A stretch of 13,678 nucleotides of DNA from Thoreauomyces humboldtii (taxonomy: Eukaryota; Chytridiomycota; Chytridiomycetes; Spizellomycetales; Powellomycetaceae). Positions 1-8,500 of the stretch are shown here, piece by piece (position 1 is the stretch's first letter; each line of letters opens with the position of its first letter). The position numbers and the translations under genes were made by a program. The stretch spans positions 2,624-16,301 of the forward strand of contig JADGJA010000518.1 of the NCBI GenBank assembly GCA_027596035.1. Direction: 5' to 3'. A model generated the notes under the pieces. That model was not told where the DNA came from and did no database searches. It saw nothing but the letters and a program-made list of their open reading frames with translations.

Positions 1-61
1 TCCTCCGCCGCCGCCACCCGTCCTCGCCCCCCCCGCCCCTCTACCCGCGCCCCCCCCCCCC
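1..61. repeat. C-rich low-complexity tract
   Basis: The tract is nearly all C on the plus strand, with a terminal homopolymer of about thirteen C. It may be a genuine polypyrimidine tract or mark a hard-to-assemble spot. Confidence 0.85.
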
Positions 62-379
62 CACGACTCAGAGGAGAGACATGCACATCAAGCACTGCAC
101 ACAACCGGCGAGACAAATGACATGAGAGTAGTGATGCAAGCCTGCAGGTCACCTCACCAGCAAGCAGATGTCTCGAGCAGATGCAGAGGGGTAGATTGCC
201 TTCACCGCAAAGTAGGAATGGGGAAAGAAGGAGGAACGGGGAGAGGTGAAAAGGGAAGGATCCGGACGACCAAGTCTGGACGCTTTCATCCTCCCTCGAC
301 CTGTGTCCTGTGTGGCACACCACGGAGAATCACTCCTTGTCCCAAGCCAAATTTCTCGCCAATTCCCAACTTCCTGCAG

Positions 380-399
380 CAACCAACCAACCAACCGAC
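380..399. repeat. Short CAAC tandem repeat
   Basis: About four to five consecutive CAAC-type units are directly visible. It is a simple microsatellite in the presumed upstream region of the 601-2592 gene. No function is claimed. Confidence 0.8.
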
Positions 400-435
400 A
401 AGAGCGTGAGCGCTTCGTCGACGCAGAACAGCGAG

Positions 436-595
436 CCCTCGGCAGCCTTGGCGTGTACCCTGTACCCTCGGGAACCTCATCGAGCTCACCGTCTCCCGTC
501 GTTTGCGCCGGGATCTTCTCTGCACGAGGACGACCCTCGGTAGCCTTGGAGTACTCTTGAGAACCTCGGCGAGCTCATCGACTCTCATCTTCTGT
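436..595. repeat. Pair of diverged ~62-65 bp direct repeats before the ATG
   Basis: Copy 1 (about 436-500) and copy 2 (about 534-595) share the order CCCTCGG-AGCCTTGG, then GTAC, then GAACCTC, then GAGCTCA, then a CTC/CTCCCGTC tail, with several substitutions and a small indel. The spacing is about 98 bp. Copy 2 ends a few bases before the ATG at 601, so the duplication lies in the promoter or 5' UTR. A local duplication is the simplest reading. Confidence 0.6.
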
Positions 596-600
596 CACAC

Positions 601-2592
601 ATGGACCCAGATAACCCATTCGCGAGGTCTGAGCTCCATCCGTCTACTGCGAGAAGCGAAGACTTGCAAGCGACGTTTGCCATCACGGAGTCGTGGAGAA
701 AGGGCAGAGAGGCAGAACTCGCCGTACGGCAGGAGGAACGACGTACAAAGGAGCTGGAGCTTGCGATTCTACAACTGCAGTTGCAGGACAGTGCCTTCGT
801 CCAGAGTCAGCATCAGCATTCCTACTCCCACCTTCCTTCACACTTTCTGTATGCTTGCAACAATCCTTTTTCGTGGGAAGACTCTGGCATGTTCATGTCC
901 GACTCGACGGTGCCCGACAGCCTCGATGCCATCTTTGCGGACATCGTCAATAGTGTGGAACCTGATCTCCAGCCGACTGTTTCCGCGCCTGTCGAGACTG
1001 GCTTCTTTCCGGGCACCGCCACGGAGGGCTCTTACAGCGTGGAACCCGATCTCGCCGATATCCTCGCGGATTTGGTTGCACCTATTTCCAACGCTTCCAA
1101 TACTCTATCTGGGGGCCTCAGCAATTCCGACGTTCCAGGGTTGTGCGTCGCGACCCCAGGCGCCCCCTCCGAAAGCACTGGTCATTCAGACGCCTCAAGC
1201 GCCGTGAGCACCCCTGCCACTCCTTCCGGAAGACCTTCAGGAACGTCACCATCTAGCCGGTCCCGAAAACGCCCAGTCGCAACTCGAGCGGTTCAATGCC
1301 GCAAGTGCAACGTCCAGTTTCTTCAGCTCATTCTCCATGGCACCAGCGAACAGCTTACCACCATCGATACGTTTGCACTGGACTTTGCATGTGCGGCTTG
1401 CTCAAAGCCTCCACAACCCACAAGTAAACGGAGGATACGGGGAAAGGTCACGCCAACCCCAGAGTCGAAGAGGACACTAGCTCGGCTGTGCGACGTTTGC
1501 AAAAAGCGCGTGGGGGCTGGAGGTGTACACGCGGCCACTGACCCGTCGATATCGTGGACGGAACCGCCCTTTGCCGTTGAATGCATCTGCCAGAACTGTC
1601 ACGTCAAGTATGCACTCTGCTCTGAGTGTGGGGGAGGGGGGCGCTTTCGAACAGGGAAATGGAGACCGCATCAACTCTTCGAGCCAAAGTACGCCACTTG
1701 CTCTCTACCGCACTACAGATTCGCAAGTCTTGCGACCGATGTCACTATCTGGCGAGTCCCTCGACTTCACCCAGTCGGCTCAGACGCATACCCGCTGATG
1801 ATGGAACGGTTGGTGGAAGCCCCGGAGCCTCTGCAACATGCATGTCACCTTGCCGGGAATCTGCTCATGCTGGACTACTTCGCGATACCAAAGTACATGG
1901 AAAGGGTCGAGTCGATCCCCACGTGGGACAAGTTGGTAGCCTTCACAAAGGAAATGAGGTCCGGATTGGTCCCGGTCCTGAGGGGAGAACCGCCTATCCG
2001 ACTTCCGAGCACTAAGGTGGACTCGGATCCAAGGTACATCCGCTCCTACATCGGCGTCCGAACCGTTACGAAACCGGGAATCCCCCCTACCGACGTCTTC
2101 GAGGACGTCCACGATCCTCCGAAGGTCATCACCTTCGGAGTCTTCCAATGGCACGTTCGTCACGGGACCGTGTACGCGATCGCCGGCATCGGAAGGGACT
2201 GTCGCAAGCCGTCTGGCAGGGACACGGTCGGGGAGCTCCTCTCCTTCATCGTGGAAGACTACGAGTCCATGGCAGAGTACGCCCGGATCCACTCGACGCC
2301 TTGTCCTCCTCGACCAAAGTGGCTTCGCGTCTCCGTGACGAGCATCGATCGAAACCTCACCGATAAGGAGAAGGAGGCCGAGCTGAGGGAGATGAGGGAG
2401 ATGGGGGTCCGACCCCTCGAAGAGGTCCTCGAGGAGACGGGGTGGATCCTCGAAGACTTACCCGGTGGACCCATGGGTCCCGATGCGAAAACGCACTGTA
2501 CCGTTGCAGAGATCGATGTCACCATCGCTGCGTATGCTCGATACAAGGGAATCGACTTCCCGACCAGCAAGAAACGTGGCTTGGATGATTGA
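601..2592 (+). CDS. Cys-rich, probable zinc-binding protein of unknown function (663 aa)
   Basis: This is one long uninterrupted frame of 663 codons with ATG in the context cacacATGGAC. Residues about 30-65 are rich in Glu, Arg, Gln and Leu and look like a coiled coil. Residues about 85-215 are acidic, then Ser/Thr/Pro/Ala-rich and probably disordered, ending in a basic stretch (RSRKRP). Residues 233-367 carry cysteine pairs: 233/236, 264/267, 297/300, 328/330/333 and 340/343, plus Cys367. Within this core lies GGGGRFRTGKWRPHQLF followed by TCSLPHYR. I recall this signature from unannotated fungal proteins, but no function is known to me. Residues 380-663 look globular. The lack of introns contrasts with its two intron-dense neighbours. 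It converges on the CLASP-like gene, with 130 bp between stop codons. Zinc binding is inferred from the Cys spacing; a nucleic-acid-binding or regulatory role is possible but unproven. Confidence 0.8.
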   Translation: MDPDNPFARSELHPSTARSEDLQATFAITESWRKGREAELAVRQEERRTKELELAILQLQLQDSAFVQSQHQHSYSHLPSHFLYACNNPFSWEDSGMFMSDSTVPDSLDAIFADIVNSVEPDLQPTVSAPVETGFFPGTATEGSYSVEPDLADILADLVAPISNASNTLSGGLSNSDVPGLCVATPGAPSESTGHSDASSAVSTPATPSGRPSGTSPSSRSRKRPVATRAVQCRKCNVQFLQLILHGTSEQLTTIDTFALDFACAACSKPPQPTSKRRIRGKVTPTPESKRTLARLCDVCKKRVGAGGVHAATDPSISWTEPPFAVECICQNCHVKYALCSECGGGGRFRTGKWRPHQLFEPKYATCSLPHYRFASLATDVTIWRVPRLHPVGSDAYPLMMERLVEAPEPLQHACHLAGNLLMLDYFAIPKYMERVESIPTWDKLVAFTKEMRSGLVPVLRGEPPIRLPSTKVDSDPRYIRSYIGVRTVTKPGIPPTDVFEDVHDPPKVITFGVFQWHVRHGTVYAIAGIGRDCRKPSGRDTVGELLSFIVEDYESMAEYARIHSTPCPPRPKWLRVSVTSIDRNLTDKEKEAELREMREMGVRPLEEVLEETGWILEDLPGGPMGPDAKTHCTVAEIDVTIAAYARYKGIDFPTSKKRGLDD

Positions 2593-2614
2593 CGTCTTTT
2601 GGAATCGGCGCGAA

Positions 2615-2630
2615 GATAGATAGATAGATG
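2615..2630. repeat. GATA tetranucleotide repeat
   Basis: Three GATA units and a final GATG are directly readable. The repeat lies about 23 bp after the stop codon of the Cys-rich gene, in its presumed 3' UTR. Confidence 0.85.
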
Positions 2631-2647
2631 CCTAGTCTGCGAATTCA

Positions 2648-2653
2648 AATAAA
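2648..2653 (+). terminator. AATAAA polyadenylation signal for the Cys-rich gene
   Basis: A perfect AATAAA lies 56 bp after the stop at 2592 on the same strand, a usual distance for a eukaryotic poly(A) signal. No cleavage site can be fixed from sequence alone. Confidence 0.6.
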
Positions 2654-2722
2654 AATGTACATACGTAAAGGGCTTTCCTCGCACTACGCGCAATGTTCTG
2701 TCAAAAGTCCCAGCTCCTTGGT

Positions 2723-5250
2723 CTACCCTACGGACGCTCGTGCGGCGGCCGCTCTTTCCACCACCATGGTCGCGAGCCGGCGCTGCGGCCGACTCAGACC
2801 CTTCACGTACTGCCACAGGCGTTCCGGATCAATGTCGGACAAGGGTACCAGGGTTTTGGCTGCGGCACGCCGAACGCGCGAACTGTTCGAAGACATGTAC
2901 TGCAAGCAGAAGTTTCAGAATCCTTCCTTACCACTTTTTTTTTGTGTGATACATACCTTCGTTGCGATTCCTCCCAGTAACGGGCACATTTGGTGACGAG
3001 GTACCTCTCCATCGAGCATCGGGAGCAACAGACCGGTCGATTGTATGGCCCAGCTGATTGGATCTTCCTGCCACTCCTTGATGTTGCGTTCGTTTGGTCC
3101 GTCCAGAAGGTACTCGGCAAGGGAAGTGAACGCTGCTGACTTGTCAAGAGTGTGAAGCGCTTTTTCGAGACACTGATAGATCAAAGCGGACGTCTATTCC
3201 AGGCGTCATTGGTAAGAACGATCAGCGGGGTGCAAATCTAGGCCCGAGAGCGCTATGCGGGATATACCTCTTCCGAGGGCCTGTCCCCGAAGACATTGAG
3301 CAAGGCGCCAAGTACTTTGTGCTCGTACTTGCTGAAATCTGACCCGTGCCGGTTGAGCAGGCCGAGTAATACGAAAAGCCCTCGGTCGATGCAGCTTGTT
3401 TGAGAATCCGTCGAATGGGGATCCGTGATTCTGGCGGATGTCAAATAAACCAACAGGACGTCCAGTACCCGAGGAGTCATCTGCTGCCAGAACGTCTCGT
3501 CCATGTCGTCGGCTTCTGATGTGGATTCATTGCAGGCCTGAAGCAAGGCTAGAAGGTTCGCCTTCAAACTAACGCCGGTGCTGATGTTGTGCAAAGCGGC
3601 TTCTATCCGGTCGCGCAAACCATCGGCTTCCAGTGGCGGACTTGTTGACGCTGGGGCTAAGGTACATTCATCTACGAGTCACGGATAAGAAGCTCGCAAA
3701 ACGCAGCAAACGACGAATCGAACATACCGGTAGGGTCACTGTCGTGGAGTTGAGTTGTTTGATCCAAGAGGCTGTAAGCTGGATCTGTCGGCGCTGCAGG
3801 TATAGTATATCGGAAGCTGAGTCAGCAATGTTATTTGACTTCTGATGTAATGGCTCTCGCACCTTTGGAGGGCTCAGATGGCAAGAAATGTTGCACACTT
3901 TCCACGTCCGTAGCGGGGTCGTTTGACAATTTTTGCGGACTAGAAGGCATTGATTGAGAGTGCATGTCTTCCACGATGCTCATTTCAGCGTAGGGCATCG
4001 TTTCCTGATTGAGCGTTTCAGACCGATATGGATTATGGATTTCTCGGCGTCATGGGATTTGGCACCATCAACTCACATCCATTATATCAGTCTCCTCGTC
4101 GTATTGGATCACGGAGTCGTCAAAATCGGTGTTTTGCGGGGTAGTATCCAAAGCTGATGCCGTCTGTTCGTCGATCGGCAGGATCGCGCTCTTCTTTATG
4201 ATTATCGCCGATTGAGATACCAGTTTCTTCAAGGACGGACGCGCTGGTGGAATGGCGCCTTGGGCTCTGCTGATGGCTTTCCGAGTAGCAGCGTCCAAGG
4301 TTTCGAAAAGGCTGCCAAGAATGCATTAGCAGTGGTAATCTTGCGGGTATCGGCCATGTGTCCTTACATTCCACCACGCTGAGGCCAACCGTTCTGAAAA
4401 ATAGTGAATGCATCTCGGCAAGTTTGGCGGACCGGTCCGTTGGCATCTTGCAAACCCTTTTTCAATGCCTTTTCAGCGATATCGAGTCCACCACTGCGTT
4501 CAAGATGGTTCTTGCTGTCGTCGCTCTTCGCCATATCTTTCATGACGGCTGTGAGTAGTACCGCGCCTGCTCCTCTCGTTGTAGTATTTTTGTCACTTAA
4601 AGCAGTCGCAAAATATTGCAAATATCGGGGCTGATATGATGCTTGTGAAAGAAGACCGAGAATCGAGTTGAGACTTGCAGATGAGATGACTTTTTTGGCT
4701 TGGCCAGTCAGCTTGAGCAAGTTGAAGATGAGGACGTCGGCGATTGGGTCTATCGCCCGCTCAAAGATGTTGCCGAGGTCGTCCACGGCAGCGAGAGCAG
4801 TCATGACCAGCGCCGTTCGTAGACTTTGAATCTACCGCCGACCCTTCCGTAATGAGCATAAAAGACGCCCAGGATCATCAAGCACGAGCAGAAGTACCGT
4901 TCGACCCAGCGTCTCTGCTGCTGGCTTCATGAAAGCCACGACTCCAGGAATGTTTCGGACGCTTCCTCGACATATACATCGCAGACGCTGGATGGCTAGC
5001 TCCCGAGCTTGCCAGTTCTCTTCGCTCTCCTTTCCCTCGAAAAGGCTGCAAAACGTGCCCAACTCGGCTTCCAACTCTTTAACGGAATGAAGCTGGAATG
5101 GGCACAACGAAGAAGATCAGCTCAATGGAACAGCGGCAGAAGAGACAGGTGTACCGATCCTACGTCGATAGGAACTGGTTCAGGGGCCGCCGTCCCGCCT
5201 GCGCTCGTGGGAGGGGAGGGCCCATCCCCATGAGTATCTCTGACGCTCAT
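2723..5250 (-). CDS. CLASP-family TOG-domain microtubule-binding protein, compact form
   Basis: I joined nine exons: 5250-5155, 5092-4898, 4831-4368, 4311-4077, 4004-3863, 3793-3728, 3656-3268, 3193-2957, 2899-2723. All eight introns are GT-AG, 56-77 bp, and the frame stays open for 666 residues. CLASPs bind tubulin through TOG domains and stabilise microtubules at plus ends and in spindles. Residues about 33-255 match the CLASP N-terminal TOG domain: FEGKESEENWQARELAIQRL, then SLRTALVMTAL, then LLKLTGQAKKVIS and LSDKNTTTRG. Residues 255-410 form an acidic, Ser/Pro-rich linker; I see no SxIP end-binding motif. Residues 410-666 are helical, and the last exon (SSRVRRAAAKTLVPL) resembles CLASP C-terminal repeats. 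The protein is much shorter than typical CLASPs (1000-1500 aa). The exon 7 acceptor could instead give a start at 3650, removing two residues. A ciliary TOG protein of TOGARAM type is a less likely alternative. Confidence 0.85.
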
Positions 5251-5579
5251 TGCAACAAGAAGGAGACCGTCCTAGATTATCTGCGAAGATGATCGGTTCG
5301 TGGAGTGACAGCACTTTGATACTAGGCCTGCCTTTGCTTTTTGAGGGCGCGGAGAAAGGTCGATTTGCCGTGCAAGAAAGCCCAGCTGCCAGGTCGGTGA
5401 AGCTGGGGAAGGGAGGGCAAGGAACGCGCTGGGAACGCTGTCATGTCCGAAAGGTCCGATCGACTGGACAGGCAAGAGATCAAGCTGGGATCGAAATCGT
5501 CGAGGATCACCCCAAGTTCAAATTCATAATCTACTGTTGGACAAATGGAAACGTCCTTATTTACAATAGACACTTGCGC
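5251..5579. other. Spacer between IFT172 3' end and CLASP-like 5' end; no gene seen
   Basis: This 329-bp gap separates two tandem minus-strand genes and should hold the IFT172 3' UTR and the CLASP-like promoter. An AATAAG (a variant poly(A) hexamer) can be read on the minus strand at about 5556-5561, just after the IFT172 stop. An 83-codon minus-strand frame at 5573-5322 and a plus-strand frame across 5250-5693 overlap here, but neither resembles a protein I know. Confidence 0.55.
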
Positions 5580-8500
5580 CTAGTGCGCAAAGTACTGTGG
5601 CGTCTGAGCAGTCGCGCACCATGGACACATCTTGGAAGACGAAAGAGCAGTGGTCAACGTCTGGAAGGTTTCGACAGGCAGTTCCGAAGGTAAGTAAGCT
5701 TACCCTCTCGGCCATAACGAACTTGTTCCAATCCTCTTTGTTTGCCGGTCGACTGCAGCTACCACACTTGACCTTGTTGCGGAGGACAGGGTATCCTATA
5801 TTGAGTGGGGTCAGCCTCTGGGGGTTTCAGAAAGGGAGAGACGAAAGGGTAAGTCGGTACCTGTGACCACACAAGCATCCCAGTTGGTTTGACAGTTGAA
5901 GCACGACAAGCCGGCATCGTAGATCGCGGTACCACAGTTGTCGCAATCCCTTTGATCCATTTCTTGGTTGACCTTTTGATCCAAAGAAATTTGCAGAACC
6001 CAGTCGCGAACTTCCTCCCGGTTTACGTCCTAAATGCGATGCTCAACTTAGCTGACAGAAACCTCTAGAGTATGAGCGTTCAACGTGCAAACTTACCGCC
6101 AAATTCTCCGCAGGGAGGTCTATATCAAAAGGAACGTCGGTTTTCTGGAAATCCGCATTTTCCAGTAGCGAGGCATCCTGATCTTCAATCGCATCGCTGA
6201 GATCAAGGTATCGGTTCCAGCAAACGAACGCCATGTTGTTCATCTTGGCCGCCTGTCACAATAAAAACTTTGGTTACGTTTCGCGCGTAACCGAAATGAA
6301 CGCCGTTCGGCTTACCTTTGCTGCCTTGCCTGCTTCGTAAAAGGCTCGGTCCGCCGGAATCTCCTTCGTATACCGAAGTGACGCGATGGCCTGCTTTGCT
6401 GCGAAATACGATAGATCCTTCTTCTTGTCGCAGTACCGCTGTAGCGTTACCAAATGGGCAATAAACAGATATCGATCGAACTCTGTGGGAATTCCAGACT
6501 GCATGGTCAAGCCCGGGCCGTGAACCTGACCAGAGCTGTGAGTTTTTGATCACTCGTCGGACAAATCCTTTGACCTCTCACCAGCTTGAAGAGCATATCT
6601 CTGAGTGCCGCAATGTTCTCTCCGGACCCTTTACTGAGAATCTCGCGAGAAAGTCGTACGTAGAGATCATGATTCGTGGAAGTCGAAGGCACGCCATACT
6701 CGGTAAGTCGAGCAACCGCCTGATCAAACTTTTCGTCTCGGATAAGCATTGCACAGCATGAGACGAGATATTTGTTCAAGACATCAGGTCCCTGTTACAA
6801 AAATCGTCAGCATCTTCTCGGCTTGTATCTTCGATGCGGAACCTACTTGAGCGGATGCGGTGCGCAGGCACTGGTCCCATTCTCCTTGCTCAGCGTACAT
6901 ATCCAGCCCAGCTAGAACGTCCACATTCACGAGATCTTGGGCATGTCCAGTGCTCTTCAAATGGCCGACATATGCATTTTCCACGTATTCAGCGTATTTC
7001 GGAGCGTAGGAGAGCATCTGCTTGGCCTTGTCCCACAGACCGGTCATGATGTAGGCATCAATTGCGTCTTTGTACATCTCCATTCCGGCGAAGAGGTCTG
7101 CAGCGGCCTCGTATTGCTTTATCTCCATGAGCCTCGCGCACGCGGTCTCGACGACTTCATGACCACGTTCGGGTACGAACTTCATGGCGAGCTCCACCGC
7201 TTTCTCCCACACTTGTTGAAGGAACTTGACGTCCGTAGTTTGGGCTGGCGTTATCTTCAAGTACATGTCCACGGCTCTTGAGTATTCTTGCTGTTGTTCT
7301 AGTAGTTTCGCAGTGGACAGGATGTCTTCACGGCCCTTGTCAGACTGTCCTGACACAAAGCGGTCGTACTCCTGGTTGAGATCGGCCATGGTGATTGGTA
7401 AATATTCCTTTGCGAATCTCATGGCCTCTTTCCACATATTGCTGTCACGGTAGAATTTGATCGCAAGTTCAGGCCGCTGGGCGCGAAGTAGAAGTGACTC
7501 GGCGTTCGAGTACTCCTTGTGCTCGAAGGAGACCCTCGCCTGACCGACCAGGACCTCTCCCACGCTGGTCGGATCGTATGCCTCGGCAACGGAGAGCGCA
7601 GCGTCCCAGTCCTCGTTGTGGATGTACATAAGAATGGCTTCTTTTGGCTTGCCACCCAGCACAAACGCTTGTTCAGCTTCCTTGAACTTGCCCTCATCCT
7701 CCAAGTACATCGCATGCTTGTAGTGTACATCGGCCAATTTGTACTTGTCGGCGAAACGACTAAGCTCGAAGGCAAAGTCGAAAGCGCCGTTCTCGGTAGC
7801 AAAATCTATTGCGGCATCAAGGAGACCGAATTTGCTGAGAAGCTTTACTGCCGACTCTCCTCCCAGAGAGCGAGCCCATAGGTAGGCCACTTGTTTGGAA
7901 GAGTTTGGCCCGCCATAAGATTTGGCGATCTAATACGTGGGATGAGCATGCAACGCTGGTGTCCAAGTGAATTTCAACCTCGGTCTCACCCGATAAGCCT
8001 CCTCGAACATATTATTTGCGCAGTACATGTTGATGGCAGACTTCCAGTCCGTTCCCTCCACATAGTGATGCTCCGCTTGTTTGAAGTTGCCGTCCGTCTC
8101 GAGAGTCTTGCCCAAGTACATGTGCGTTTCCACGAGGAGGTCTTTATGATACGCCGTGACCAATCGGATCATATGATCGTAAAGCTTGTGATTCTTGTAC
8201 ATGTTGATGGCAAGATCCGGCTCTTTGACGGTAAGGTATAGCTTCTCGGCCTCTTTGAGTTTGCCTATGATGGAGGTAAACAGTCAGCACGATGCACGGA
8301 TACTAGGGAGCATCAACTTGTCCCCACTTTGAGCTTCCATGTCCTTTGCTTGCGAGATGTACAAGAAAGCAACATCCTCTGTCGACATGTAGCTCGTAGC
8401 CAGCGTATGTGCGCTGTCCCAGTTTCCAGCCTTGGTATACATCTCTACTGCATCTTGCGGCTGGCCTGCCATGACGTAGTACTTCTCAGCCTGCGCGTAA

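Larger units (their letters stand above)
1..600. other. Low-complexity leader upstream of the Cys-rich gene; no gene seen
   Basis: I see no convincing coding exon on either strand here. The first 61 bases are almost pure C with scattered T, G and A, ending in a run of about thirteen C. A short CAAC repeat lies near 380-399. Two diverged direct repeats (about 436-500 and 534-595) sit just before the ATG at 601. The short open frames in this stretch overlap each other on both strands and have skewed composition, as expected for shadows. The region probably holds the promoter and 5' UTR of the 601-2592 gene. No TATA box is evident. Confidence 0.6.
2593..2722. other. Convergent 3' intergenic segment shared by two genes
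   Basis: Only 130 bp separate the stop of the Cys-rich gene (plus strand) from the stop of the CLASP-like gene (minus strand). The segment holds a GATA microsatellite at about 2615-2630 and an AATAAA at 2648-2653 on the plus strand. I see no clear canonical poly(A) signal for the minus-strand gene here, so its 3' UTR may run into the opposing gene. Confidence 0.6.

Noticed and set aside
1780..2816. Two long minus-strand open frames (2292-1780 and 2816-2259)
   Set aside because: They are antisense to the 663-codon Cys-rich gene and show no domain or biased pattern of their own.
5250..5693. 147-codon plus-strand open frame in the gap between the CLASP-like and IFT172 genes, and an 83-codon minus-strand frame at 5573-5322
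   Set aside because: Neither has recognisable motifs. The plus frame overlaps the IFT172 last exon and CLASP promoter on the opposite strand, and a spacer with UTRs explains the region better.
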